From assembly GCA_041725895.1 (NCBI GenBank), contig JBGRQA010000037.1, positions 1 through 54,640 on the forward strand: 54,640 nt of DNA, given 5' to 3'. A model generated the notes under the pieces. It did no database searches, was not told where the DNA came from, and worked only from the letters and a program-made list of their open reading frames with translations. The DNA comes from JBGRQA01 sp041725895. GTDB lineage: Bacteria > Bacteroidota > Bacteroidia > Bacteroidales > Marinifilaceae. The translations under genes and the position numbers were made by a program. Below are positions 26,101-35,087 of the stretch, in pieces; positions within the stretch are counted from its first letter, which is position 1; every line of letters begins with the position of its first letter.

Positions 26101-28396
26101 AACGCCACCCTTTCTTCAAATCTTCTATTATCTTTAATAGAATAAATTTTCGAAGAGCGGTCACATTTTTCGGATCTGGCCATGCTGGATTCTCAGAAAT
26201 CTTTCGTGCAAACTCACCTTCTGACAGCTCCAATTCTTCACAAACTGCCAGAGCAATATTATCAATAGTAAGCTTTTTCCCTGGAGCCTTTTTTAGAGCA
26301 TTATAAATAGCTGAACGCAATCTACCGAGTGTAATATAATCGTTAAAATGCCCGGCTTGCAATGATGCATCCTGTCTGTTATCTGTAAAGCTTAGAAGTT
26401 TTTGCTTGTCAACAGGGATTTCCTGAGCATGCATTGCTTTCAATATGGCAAAAGAAAGAACTGTAGTTGCAGTACTCCTGCCCTCATTCCCCAAGCGCAT
26501 CAGCTTGGTATTCTCATTGGTCTTATTATCAAAAATGATTCCCGATGTCGGGTCCAATAAAAGATGAGCAGGAATAAACCAGGCTTTCAGTGGGTGTTGT
26601 TCGTCTGGCACGTCTGAGAAACTACCGCTTCTATTGGTATAAATAACAGATGGTAAACGAACTTCCCAATAATTATCCAATTCTCTGTTCGCTTGTCCTC
26701 TTTTTGTCTTCTTAATCCAACTTTCAGGCAATATATCTTTTGAAGAATCGTCCCAAATTGGCTTCTCATCATGAGGAATAATCAGGTATCCCATAGGAAA
26801 ATCTGCTTCAGAAAGAACTCTTTTCTTACCACCGGGATTATTTTCTTTTTTTAAGGAGTCTTTGGTAATCTTCGTTGGCAATTCCTTGGGCATACGGGGC
26901 AATAACCTATTAGTCCCAAAATCTTTCTTAACACAAAGGAATTCATGCCCTGAAATCCGACTAAACAACAAAGGAAACAAGGGGGTATTTTTATCCGCAT
27001 ACAGGCCATCCTCAAATATAATTTGCCTTTGATCAGGAGCATCCAATGTCACATAAACATTTCCTGTTTGGGCAATAAATTGGTGAATCTTAAAAGGCAA
27101 ATAGGATTCCCGCGGAAATTTTTTCGCCCCGACGACATTCAGGTTTTCAGACCATTCAAGTAATTTCAATAAAGCAGAACTAGCTTCCTCCTTGCTTATC
27201 TCCGCATCATTCGCCAGCTCTTCGGTTATCTTACTTAAGGTTAAAGGAGTATTCCTTACAATGTGACCTTCCTCATCGACTTTTAAAGCAATTCTGTTTT
27301 CAAGCCAAATTGCTAAAGAATGATTTACAAAAGCATTGGCTTCGCCATTGACATTTATCTCATAGGTTCCTTCCTGTAAATCAAAAGAAGTTAACTCACT
27401 AATGTTTCCTTTTGTGCAAGGTTGCAATTGTTCACAAATGATCTGCTTTTTATCAAATTTGTCTCCAAATAACTTTTGTGCAACAATGGCTACTTGTTCC
27501 TGTTGGTAAGACCTTTTCCCCGTAGCCATGGTGGCAGACGTTCCAATATGGATTAAAGAATTTTCTACAAATCCCTTAATTCTTCGAACCAAAAGAGCAA
27601 CATCAGCCCCTTGCCTTCCCCTGTATGTATGCAGTTCATCGAAGACAAGATATTTCAATTTATCTTTGATGGAATTCCTGAATGCTTTTTCTGAGTATCG
27701 GGTCATAATTAACTCCAACATCATGTAGTTGGTAAGCAGAATATCAGGTGGATTCTTAAGTATCTTCTCCTTTGTTTCGGAACTTTCTTGCCCTGTATAC
27801 TTTGCAAATGAAACAGGAAATCTTTTGTCCGTTCTTTCTTTTGCCCAATCTAACTTTTCATCCAGGGTCTTCTCCTCATCTTTCAGAATTGGATCATTTT
27901 GCTGTTCAGCAGGTAAAAAGTTTTTAAGATAGGTTAATTCATATTTCTTGATCTCCTCCTCCTGGGAATTGATCAAGGCATTCATAGGGTAAACAAGGAT
28001 AGCCTTGATCCCACTTTCATCAGAATTTTGAAATATATCATTAAAAATGGTAGCCAGAAAGGTTAAGGATTTACCTGACCCTGTACCGGAGGTAACAATG
28101 AAATTCTGGCCCTTGACTCCCATCCGTAAGGCCTCAATCTGGTGGTGGTACAAATTATAGTTCCCAAACACCTTTGAAAGCTCCGGGTGCACTATCCCCT
28201 CCTCTATCAACTCAGACAAAGGAGCACTCGTGGCATAAGAGGGATTAAACTGCAAAAGAGGCTCCGGCATGATCTTGTCATTACTGAATGCGTCTTTTAC
28301 CTTTTCCCGAATTTTAACATCTTTTATCGATACAAAACTTTCCAGATAGTTCTTATACTCCTCTGTAATAATCTCGTGCGTTTCAAAGGCCTTCAT
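23102..28396 (-). CDS. Giant DUF1998-type SF2 helicase with nuclease-like tail
   Basis: 1764 residues from the ATG at 28396; a TTG 33 nt upstream could add 11. SF2 helicase core: motif I VTSGTGSGKSLTF, VYPMNALINSQ, LLTNYMMLEL, DExH box VFDELHTYRGRQG, IGTSATMA, then far downstream GIDIAELNIVHMRNVPPGP and motif VI NYAQRSGRAGR. The region after 1250 is the MZB/DUF1998-type part (YEAAEGSLGIL). The last ~80 residues (SADFVYKEENAIVFCDGSVH, then RKKRQALINAGYDVIVWHY) look like the VSR/PD-(D/E)XK-type fold that ends many such helicases. Size and order recall Druantia DruE or a DrmA-DrmB fusion. First gene of the leftward operon. Confidence 0.85.
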   Translation of the reverse strand: MKAFETHEIITEEYKNYLESFVSIKDVKIREKVKDAFSNDKIMPEPLLQFNPSYATSAPLSELIEEGIVHPELSKVFGNYNLYHHQIEALRMGVKGQNFIVTSGTGSGKSLTFLATIFNDIFQNSDESGIKAILVYPMNALINSQEEEIKKYELTYLKNFLPAEQQNDPILKDEEKTLDEKLDWAKERTDKRFPVSFAKYTGQESSETKEKILKNPPDILLTNYMMLELIMTRYSEKAFRNSIKDKLKYLVFDELHTYRGRQGADVALLVRRIKGFVENSLIHIGTSATMATGKRSYQQEQVAIVAQKLFGDKFDKKQIICEQLQPCTKGNISELTSFDLQEGTYEINVNGEANAFVNHSLAIWLENRIALKVDEEGHIVRNTPLTLSKITEELANDAEISKEEASSALLKLLEWSENLNVVGAKKFPRESYLPFKIHQFIAQTGNVYVTLDAPDQRQIIFEDGLYADKNTPLFPLLFSRISGHEFLCVKKDFGTNRLLPRMPKELPTKITKDSLKKENNPGGKKRVLSEADFPMGYLIIPHDEKPIWDDSSKDILPESWIKKTKRGQANRELDNYWEVRLPSVIYTNRSGSFSDVPDEQHPLKAWFIPAHLLLDPTSGIIFDNKTNENTKLMRLGNEGRSTATTVLSFAILKAMHAQEIPVDKQKLLSFTDNRQDASLQAGHFNDYITLGRLRSAIYNALKKAPGKKLTIDNIALAVCEELELSEGEFARKISENPAWPDPKNVTALRKFILLKIIEDLKKGWRYTAANLEQSALLNINYNRLDEFCKQESFFEKLEYINAFTPAERQKIIVQVLNYFRTSYAIDYFLFDEAEKYELESSLRNALDDDKPWSLDKDEKIETPYFLISETIGETRRNVYTASIGAKSYVGKYLNHVLKSKGFDPQKPDALTELIQALCNVLVGGHFLSRKNIRGKSGETDGYRLRLDAIEWCLGDGKTVLRDQVRFWVPDKDTTTPNTYFKRFYQQDFSAFLKPFIGREHTGQQSNTQRIDREDKFRKGELSALYCSPTMELGIDIAELNIVHMRNVPPGPANYAQRSGRAGRSGQTALVFTYCTQLSPHDNNYFSKPEEMVAGSVAAPRIDLLNEELIATHFRASMLTRLDLDSLKFSITDVVDKSIHPLLPIVKRTENYINDQVQNFRSDYVIRFKDLLGNLYHELKSDTNWFTDEWLTSKANEFYKDFNSSFDRWRSLYLDAEDLVQRAHIKLNDPIAKKDATAKKEAKREYAIGLRQKELLTNEMTRNGGQQSEFYVFRYLASEGFLPGYNFTRMPIRTFVGYRHKEEGDFISRPRFIALKEFGPQNLIYHNGSKYRINRMRVNVADTNNVMRFAKICKGTGYIFLDEEARGINHDPITNQVLQGTDVVDTKTNLIEQAECEAIPRERISSAEEERMSTGYKIEKYFSVPQGMEHTTQTVIKAGDQALLNLTYANAAQLVQLNVGWRHQQENDGYALGRVSGKWKSQKEKEENDASDPVDMVELFTTDTADVLYIQPVEQLNIDKEGVITLVYALKRAIEKVFQIEESEVGAWLMGADENPNILIYEAAEGSLGILKSLTNDTLKLKEVFSEAYRICKFDPDTYEDLDPNGPKATYQDLLSYYNQRHHLDIDRRSVKNALEYLMDCNVDNTRTEDDSYESHHKRLLNEYDLNSATEKPFIDFLYQNGIRLPDVAQYNLPEHYVSADFVYKEENAIVFCDGSVHDRKDVAEEDRKKRQALINAGYDVIVWHYKEPIKELVERRKDIFRKIR

Positions 28397-28459
28397 GTGT
28401 TGGTAATTTTTGATTTGAATAGTGGACAATATTTAACAGCCAATTATCCACATTGAACA

Positions 28460-28467
28460 CAAATTTA
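28460..28467 (-). promoter_or_regulatory. -7 box of the DISARM-like operon
   Basis: TAAATTTG on the minus strand fits the Bacteroidota -7 consensus TAnnTTTG, 63 nt upstream of the ATG at 28396. The -33 region carries only a weak TTTC/TTTA match. The 350-bp space shared with the divergent HEPN gene is the only obvious regulatory region for the 16-kb operon. Confidence 0.45.
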
Positions 28468-28688
28468 ATAAACAACACGAGATAAAGAAAGATTATTGTT
28501 AAAAGGCTCCCTCTTTTCTTATTTGGTCTTATTCTACACACAGGACTTCTTGAGCTTAATTTTCGGATTGACACATGTCTCACAAAAACATATCGAAAAA
28601 TTTTCCACAATTAAATTTTCATAACAATTGCCTCCTTCTATAGTTTTTTTCTTATGAACTATAATTGAAATTATAATCTATACTTCCG

Positions 28689-28719
28689 TTTGTCCCATAC
28701 ATAACATTTCCTACATTTG
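28689..28719 (+). promoter_or_regulatory. Promoter of the HEPN gene
   Basis: TTTG at 28689-28692, then 19 nt, then TACATTTG at 28712-28719, an almost ideal Bacteroidota promoter (-33 TTTG, -7 TAnnTTTG). Transcription would start near 28727, 24 nt before the ATG at 28751. Confidence 0.75.
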
Positions 28720-28750
28720 AACAGAATTATAGTAAGTAGCCCTCACACTG

Positions 28751-29818
28751 ATGAACAAAACTTTCTATAAGTTAAAACTAAGGCAACATACTATACCCAT
28801 GGACTGCTTAAAACAGGAAAATGAATTAAAAAACTTCAAAACCGAAATGAACCATATCGTAAAATATAATATCCCAGACTCAACCTGGTCCGCCTTTACA
28901 GACGCCAAAACTTACGAAGAATATCAAAAAAACTACGTTATTAAGGGGAAATTTCACAAACATGTACCCGAGGATATTGTGAATGACTACGAAATTGTAG
29001 AGCACATAATGGCTCAAAGTTACTTCTACTACCCAATGTATTCCGAAGCCCTCAGAAAACTCCTTACAACTTATGAAATGGCCCTAAAATTGAAATATAA
29101 ACAAATTAAAGGGTATGATTGGAAAGGTGAGAAAATCACCTTAGAAGATGACAAAATTCGTAAGGGCAATAATTTAGATACTCTTATTCGCTGGCTACAT
29201 CAAAACGGCCACCTTGAAAGGAATTTGGACTTCTACCTACATATGAAAGAGATCCGAAATATAAATATGCACCCCCGCCAATACTCCTTTATGGGAGCTT
29301 CTGCTTCATCTATAATTAGGCCGCTAGTTAATATTTTTAGTGAAATATTCGTCCCTTCAGAAATAGTTCAGGATCGACAGACAAAATTGAATCATTATAA
29401 AGAGGAGTTTATATCCCTTGGAGCAGGTCCATTCGTATTGAATTACAACTCCTCACGATTTCTGATCTTTCAAGTTGAGCCTCTTTCTTATTTGAATGAA
29501 AAATTATTTACGGTATTTTGGCCCATTTTTGACAGGATTCCTGAATCAAGTGAATCCTCAGAAATGCCAGATCCAATTTTGTTAAGTCTTTCAGATCTTT
29601 CCTGCTCCAAACACGAAATCCAGGCAAAAGACTTTTTTTCTGGGCAAGAAATCAACATCACAACAACAAATCATCCGGAAAACCTAAGACGCACAAAAGA
29701 TCACCTATTCTTCATAACCTCCAAAGAAGCATCAAACTACAGAGCTTTGTGTGGATATGCAATTAATCGATTTAAGGAAGAACAATTGTATGAAAATTAT
29801 TGGCTAGAGGAGATCTGA
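28751..29818 (+). CDS. HEPN-domain protein, probable RNase
   Basis: 355 residues. Residues 85-180 form a helical HEPN-type domain (YPMYSEALRKLLTTYEMALK, then LDTLIRWLHQNGHLERNLDF) ending in the catalytic motif R169-N170-x3-H174 (EIRNINMHPRQ), which fits the R-[NH]-xxx-H consensus of HEPN ribonucleases. The C-terminal 170 residues form a separate domain with strand-like stretches (GPFVLNYNSSRFLIFQVEP), possibly a sensor. It is divergently transcribed from the DISARM-like operon with its own strong promoter. HEPN RNases are common abortive-infection effectors. Whether it works with the operon is unknown. Confidence 0.8.
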   Translation: MNKTFYKLKLRQHTIPMDCLKQENELKNFKTEMNHIVKYNIPDSTWSAFTDAKTYEEYQKNYVIKGKFHKHVPEDIVNDYEIVEHIMAQSYFYYPMYSEALRKLLTTYEMALKLKYKQIKGYDWKGEKITLEDDKIRKGNNLDTLIRWLHQNGHLERNLDFYLHMKEIRNINMHPRQYSFMGASASSIIRPLVNIFSEIFVPSEIVQDRQTKLNHYKEEFISLGAGPFVLNYNSSRFLIFQVEPLSYLNEKLFTVFWPIFDRIPESSESSEMPDPILLSLSDLSCSKHEIQAKDFFSGQEINITTTNHPENLRRTKDHLFFITSKEASNYRALCGYAINRFKEEQLYENYWLEEI

Positions 29819-30039
29819 CCTCCATTCAAATAAAGACTTACTAGCACCAAATCCTCCGTCACCTTTGTTTTTGACTTAAACCTTCCCTACAACACAACTT
29901 GTCATAAAACATCTTGTTTTGTTAATCTTTTAACTATTTTTATTGACCAATAATTTTCCGCAAACTACCTTACCCCTTTACGGGTATAAGTCAGGCTTTG
30001 CATAAAAAACATTTTACTGTGATATCAAAAAACAAACGA
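29819..30039. other. Short spacer, no gene
   Basis: About 220 bases between the HEPN gene and the split nuclease gene, with no open frame or clear terminator. Confidence 0.4.
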
Positions 30040-30885
30040 ATGACAGGCATTACACTAATGGTACTGGGAGGCCTCCTCTTCCTGATCGGGTTATCCATTT
30101 ACCGTACCAATGCTACTGCAAATGCAGCGGTGGCAAGTAACAACTTCTAGAAGGCCCAGGAACAAGAAAGGAAAATTCAGGAGGTACAGAAACAAAATTT
30201 CCCTAAGCAAACAAAAGTTATCCAAACGACAAACGCCCAAAAGGCTTCTAACGAAATAAAAGGTCTTATTGAAGTCGCAAAAGCCGACGGCGTTCTTACC
30301 AAAAATGAAAAGCAACTTCTATCTGAGAAAGCAAAGGAATGCAATTTGGATGCGGAAAAGATCATTAAAGAGATTGAAGTGGACCTAGCCGCAAACTCCC
30401 AAAATGCCGAAACTGAAATCATCAACCAAGCCAAGAAGAAAGGGGATGATTTCGAAAAATTTGTTGCTCAAAAATTCCCCAAAAAATACTATACCATTAA
30501 GGAATGGGCGGGTGATAAATACATCAATGGAGTTTACGCCGAAACCACCACCAACCCAGATTTGGTGATGGAATTAAAGTTGGAAAAATTCACCAAAACT
30601 TTTGCTGTGGAATGCAAATGGCGCAAGAGTTTTTCCAACGACAAAGTCAGCTTTGCAAGCAAGAGAAATCTTGAGAACTACAAGAATTTTCAGAACAAGA
30701 AAAACATCCCAGTATTTATCACTCTTGGAATCGGTGGAGAACCATCCTCTCCTGATCAATTGTATATTCTTCCGCTTAATGACATCCATTCCGGTTCCAT
30801 TTCTCAAGACGACCTAAAACAATACCGTCGTTATAAAATCGAAAAAGATTTTTATTATGACATTAAAAAGAAGGAGTTGAGGTAA
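30040..30885 (+). pseudogene. Membrane-anchored TerB/PD-(D/E)XK gene split by TAG
   Basis: One frame runs from ATG 30040 to 30885 apart from a single TAG at 30148. Codons 1-36 give an N-terminal membrane anchor (TLMVLGGLLFLIGLSIY). After the TAG come a K/Q-rich linker, a TerB-like segment (LIEVAKADGVLTKNEKQLLS, about 85-120) and a restriction-endonuclease-like domain (DDFEKFVAQKF, NPDLVMELK, FAVECKWRKSF) with E, D and E-C-K at the expected places. The intact protein would be a 281-residue membrane-tethered nuclease. Either it is a fresh pseudogene, or translation restarts at ATG 30346 to give a soluble 179-residue nuclease domain. Confidence 0.75.
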
Positions 30886-30890
30886 ATGAA

Positions 30891-30923
30891 AAGGGGCTGT
30901 CTATGCTTTTTCAACAGCCCCTT
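30891..30923. terminator. Terminator between convergent genes
   Basis: 10-bp perfect stem (AAGGGGCTGT / ACAGCCCCTT) with a 13-nt loop, right after the split nuclease gene and before the convergent gene ending at 30980. It has no long T-run on either side but is well placed to serve the rightward gene. Confidence 0.6.
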
Positions 30924-30979
30924 CACGATATTCTCAATAATTGAATTTCTATTTCGGTTTTCTTTACCCAAAGTATGCT

Positions 30980-31648
30980 TTAGAGCTTGCCAGCCCCCAG
31001 GATCTCAACCACCTCCTCAAAATTCTCCTCCCCCATATTCTTCGGACTAAAGGTTGGATTTCGAGGATTTCGCATCACAAAAGAGTAGGGATAGCCTTCC
31101 AACTCGGGCACCAATTCCACCCATTTCTTTTTACTGCGCATAAAGACAATAGGAGTATTGCGCTCCATAAATTGCTTCACAACAAACCTGGTGTATTCCT
31201 GTGTTGGCAAGTTCTCTTTCGTTTCCTTAAATCGTACCGAGTGGTAAGGCATCAACTGCATACAGCAGATGGATTTCGCCAATTGCTTTCGGTCTACCTT
31301 TTCAAGTAGCCAACGCAGCTTTCTATTCCACCATCTGGATCCAGGACAATCCAATTCCGGATTTAGATAGTAAAAAGGGTATTCGGTAACCTTCTGGTAC
31401 AAATTCTCCTTATACAATTGTCGGTATTTGATATCTGAATGGGTGGCATAATCCTCCTCACTAAGTCCTGGATTCAGGGCCAATACCAGCACATCCGCTT
31501 CCAGGCTACCGATGTAAGGATCGGGCAGCAACTGGGTACAGAACTGCACCTCTTTCTTTGCCTTCCGATTAAACTCCTCCACAATGGTTTGATCCATTTC
31601 GTGAATTCTTGTCTCTTCAAAATTTAGGCTGAGCCATGGGTTTTTCAT
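30980..31648 (-). CDS. Uracil-DNA-glycosylase-like protein
   Basis: 222 residues. The segment VQFCTQLLPDPYIGSLEADV, followed by LVLALNPGLSEED, has the shape of the water-activating/uracil-contact region of UDG-superfamily folds (strand ending in NPG). LEKVDRKQLAKSICCMQLMP and IVFMRSKKKWVELVPELEGY give the later strands and helices. Family members of this length in Bacteroidota are usually hypothetical with a UDG-like fold, and base-excision activity is unproven. It lies 23 nt downstream of the broken WYL gene on the same strand, so the two probably formed an operon. Confidence 0.65.
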   Translation of the reverse strand: MKNPWLSLNFEETRIHEMDQTIVEEFNRKAKKEVQFCTQLLPDPYIGSLEADVLVLALNPGLSEEDYATHSDIKYRQLYKENLYQKVTEYPFYYLNPELDCPGSRWWNRKLRWLLEKVDRKQLAKSICCMQLMPYHSVRFKETKENLPTQEYTRFVVKQFMERNTPIVFMRSKKKWVELVPELEGYPYSFVMRNPRNPTFSPKNMGEENFEEVVEILGAGKL

Positions 31649-31671
31649 ATCGTTTTACTCTTATAGTGGTT

Positions 31672-32363
31672 TAGTGCTTTTCGTGCGCTTTTACAAGTTC
31701 ATCAATAAGGAAATGAGGTTGGATCACTCAAACCTGCCAGCCGTAAGACAGCAATTCCATAATAAAATCATGCGTAATAAGTAGCTTGAGTTGAATCCTT
31801 ACTTACTGGTCATCATCAATCAGCACTTGCTGGGATTCATGCAGTGGCAAGAACTTTACGTAACTCCCCTGAAGAGGATCGAAGGATAAAAACTCCTTCA
31901 GGGCATAGGGCTCCAAAGTTCACACGCAGCTCGATTCGCGATCAAACTTTTGATAGATAAAACTTATCTTCTTCCTCCCCTTTATGGCTCTGAGCAGGGG
32001 TGAAAGATGTTCCGTTCCGCGGGGCTTGCAGTTCTCCAGGTGGACAACATCCGTCAACTTTTCGGATCGATTCAGGGCATGGATCGTATCAAATGCTTCC
32101 AGCATCCGATTGCCGATTTCCTGATTCTCCCCTTCGATAAGTTCATACAACCGGATCTCCTTATTGTATTCAATGCAAAAATCAAACAGGTAAGCAATAT
32201 CCTTCCGGTCCCGGTGAAAGGTGCGTATGGAAATGGGCGAACTTTTCCCTGGGTCTTCGCACTGATCCGACAAATAGTCGGCAATCTCCTTAATGGAAGC
32301 AGGTCCTTTTCTCAATTTCCGAACGATTATATTGTAGCGTTCCAGTGTTTCTCTTACTGCCAT
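31672..32363 (-). pseudogene. Broken HTH-WYL transcriptional regulator
   Basis: Residues 1-75 are an intact winged helix (ERYNIIVRKLRKGPASIKEI, then ISIRTFHRDRKDIA), and the WYL-type domain begins with LSPLLRAIKGRKKISFIYQK. The frame then breaks near 31920. In another frame TLEPYALKEF joins directly to LSFDPLQGSYVKFLPLHESQ, so the core of the WYL domain is deleted. After a TAA come LKLLITHDFIMELLSYGWQV, a TGA and VIQPHFLIDELVKAHEKH. Deletion, frameshift and two stops show it is dead. WYL regulators often control defence islands, so regulation of its neighbours may have been lost. Confidence 0.85.
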
Positions 32364-32949
32364 ATCCTTTTTCTTTCCGGCAAAGATAGGAGGCTACTGT
32401 GCCAATCCGTGTCACAGTAAAAAAGAATTCAATTATTTGAATTGAATTTATATTATGAAAGAAACACAAAAACAGAACAAAATTAATTTCCTTGGATATA
32501 TGGAGCCCACAACAACAACCAACACAGCCTTACTAAGTAGAGTTGCCTTTCCGATCCAAATTGGCAATTTTGACATTTCACCATTCAACAAAAACACCCT
32601 AATTTTATATTCATCATTTGTATGCTACTTTCCATCCTACCAACTGGAATCGATAAAAGAACTATGCTTATAATAATGGGCATAGAACTTTTGATTATCC
32701 TTTTTCTGGCTAGCAAACTGGGAAAACGGAGAAAAACCATATCCTAGCTTGAAAGGGAAACCAGGAATTGAGCAACAGGCTCCAGGTAAAAGAAAAAGAA
32801 CTTCTAAAAAACTCCATAAGTCCGCACTTCTTCAGATATACCTTATCTATTCTAAATCATTTCGCACAAAAAACATTGCTATCCGTACAACACCTTACTT
32901 CTGGGTATTGATTGATAGGCACGCAAACCAAACAGCAAGAAATACATTG
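32364..32949. other. Spacer with no confident gene
   Basis: About 590 AT-rich bases. A 27-codon frame at 32664-32747 encodes a short hydrophobic peptide (GIELLIILFLASKLGKRRK), which could be a small membrane peptide, but nothing supports its translation. The other frames look random. Confidence 0.35.
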
Positions 32950-33430
32950 CTATTTCAGTAATATTACATCCAACTCCTTCCGCCACTTCGCAAAGCCCTT
33001 CTCAGGAATGGGAGTAGTCGTGCCAGATTCTGACAAAGGACTGCTTCCCATGCTCGTTCATGACACGAATCATGGTCTCCACCTTCTTCAGGCAAAGCTT
33101 CAACTTCCCTTTCTGCTGCTTCTCCACGATCCAAACATAGGTGGCCTTCTGGGTATTCAGGGTTTCCCAGACAAAATGGGTACAGCTTTTCCCCCGAACC
33201 AAAAAGAAAAAGGAGAAGGAACAGAGAACCATACGAAGCTTCATGGTAGCATTATCATGCTTTTCTGAAAGATAGCGCAGACATCGAAAATATTTGGTTC
33301 CTGTGATCCGGAACAATCCCTCCATGACCTCCCTATCGTTAGCAAAAAGCCCCATTCGATCCACTTGTAGCACCAGCTGTGTTTCCTTCTCCCTTGTCTG
33401 TTCCTCTACCTGGAGAAAGGATCCAGCCAC
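32950..33430 (-). pseudogene. Broken Bacteroidota hypothetical gene
   Basis: The minus-strand frame has the feel of a conserved Bacteroidota protein: LVLQVDRMGLFANDREVMEG, ITGTKYFRCLRYLSEKHDN, VRGKSCTHFVWETLNTQKAT and VRIWHDYSHS. It stops at 33002, but in the next frame PEKGFAKWRKELDVILLK continues to a TAG at 32950, so a frameshift removed the natural end. The segment before 33430 has no credible start and is probably also truncated. Function unknown. Confidence 0.55.
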
Positions 33431-34516
33431 TGAAGAATGTGGGTAGGCCCTATAGCAACGGCCTCCTATAGCTCAATACATCCAAAAGAGGCATTTAAAA
33501 TTCCCCGACACTCCATCCGTTTCATCCGTCCCACCAAACAACAACAAGCCTTACCAGAAAAAAATCAAGCACACCTCTGCCCACCAGGCTGAAAATGATC
33601 AAAACAGAGCTTCCACCTCCCCCAATGGGGTGCAAATAAACACCAAAAAGCTTCCTCTACACCTTATATATTATAGTACTTAGTAGAGTGCTAGTAATGG
33701 TGATCTAAATTCCATCTCAAACGAATGCCATAGGGAATTAAAGATATGGAAAAGCACCTCTTTCGGTGTTGGTTTTTAAAGTTTTTGGGTGTTTTGATGT
33801 TGTTTTTACACAACCAGATGTGTTTTTGTGTTTAATTTAACAATTCCGGATTTTATCCAAGGATGCCATGGTCTGCTTCCTTGCTCCTAAGACTGCTTCT
33901 TCCTACTAATCCTTCTGGGGAATCCATCAAAGAAGGGGGAAAACCTCCAATTCGCACAACCAGTCTAACAGCCGTATCCCCCCAAAAACCAATGTAGTAC
34001 TCCCCTGCTAGAGTATCCCTCTTCTACCCCATGGTATTTGGCCCCTCAAGAAAGACAAATCGGAGGTATGGATCCCTCTCTACAATGAACAAAAGGCAAT
34101 GATGTAGCGATTGAAGCAAGTCCCAGCATTGGGCTATCCCCTAGTTTACGGGCCCTCCGGAGAGAATATGCCGTTTGATGAATGATGCTTGGGGAAAGAA
34201 GAAAAAGTTGAATCACTGTCACAAGAAGGGGACTACAGAATTACCCGTTCCCTCTGCTTGTGCTTTACCCCAGCCTAGTAAACAATAACAACATATTACT
34301 TTCCAACAAGCCTAAAAATGAAACAACCCTAAATTCAGGCCTTTGGTCTTCCCCTTCCACGGGCGGAAGACCAAATCCTGATAAACAATAACAAATTCTA
34401 ACAACGGATGCCATCCGACACCGAACAGCAACCGCTTCCCGGTCTCCCTCATTTTCCCATACAGGCTTGATTAAAGCCAGTAGCATGCCCTCAGACAAAC
34501 GATGGAATGGAAACAA
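33431..34516. other. 1.1 kb of relic DNA
   Basis: No gene I can support. Two short plus-strand coding-like fragments (around 34070-34190, reading LKQVPALGYPLVYGPSGENM between stops) suggest decayed genes. A GGTCTTCC...GGAAGACC inverted repeat lies at about 34346-34372. It is flanked by the related motifs TAAACAATAACAACATATTA and TAAACAATAACAAATTCTA. Confidence 0.4.
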
Positions 34517-34906
34517 CTAGCGGTTCGCGTAAAACTCCTTCTTCTTTGCAATGTTTTGGGAGATGTTTTTAGGCTTTCTTTTACTTGCCATCACGGCGAT
34601 CTGTCCATCATTGACATTGGGGTGCTGGCTTATAACCAGGTGAACCTTAAGCAATCGATTCTCCTTTACGTATGGCTGAAGAAACTCATTAAAGAAACTC
34701 ACCCCATCCGCCTCCTCTAACCAAGGCACGTGATTTTCTATGATAAAACGCATCATTCGCTGTGCTTTTTCCCAATCTGTAGAAGAGAAACACATATAGA
34801 ATAAATTGTCGTTGAATACACTGTCGCCACCAAGCTGCTGCATTCCCTCCAAATGAGGATTGTTTTCACTGTACTTGTACCCGTCCAAATCGTAAATTTT
34901 CACCAT
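34517..34906 (-). CDS. Hypothetical protein, 129 aa
   Basis: 129 residues with credible composition: VKIYDLDGYKYSENNPHLEG, CFSSTDWEKAQRMMRFIIEN, GVSFFNEFLQPYVKENRLLK and a basic tail (SKRKPKNISQNIAKKKEF). No family recognised and no signal peptide. It is flanked by noncoding DNA, followed by the HTH gene at 35088 on the same strand. It may be a surviving mobile-element gene. Confidence 0.5.
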   Translation of the reverse strand: MVKIYDLDGYKYSENNPHLEGMQQLGGDSVFNDNLFYMCFSSTDWEKAQRMMRFIIENHVPWLEEADGVSFFNEFLQPYVKENRLLKVHLVISQHPNVNDGQIAVMASKRKPKNISQNIAKKKEFYANR

Positions 34907-35087
34907 AGTATTATCTGTTTATTTTGAAAAAGTAATAGGTAAATTCTAAGTATTTCTACGAAACCTCTTATATTATACTTTATTGATTCAACTTAGCCAT
35001 TTCAGAAAAAAGCTTATGAAGATTGGTCTTTACTTATAAGTCGATACTTCTTTAAATATTTCGACTTTTTAGTGCTTCTCCCAAAAC

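Noticed and set aside
16148..28396. Complete canonical DISARM
   Set aside because: No separate drmA and drmB and no phospholipase-D drmC were seen; the single large helicase and the extra DUF262/ATPase/E3-like genes do not fit.
34265..34516. 83-codon minus-strand frame
   Set aside because: Lies over inverted-repeat DNA with no family resemblance; its end simply abuts the gene at 34517.
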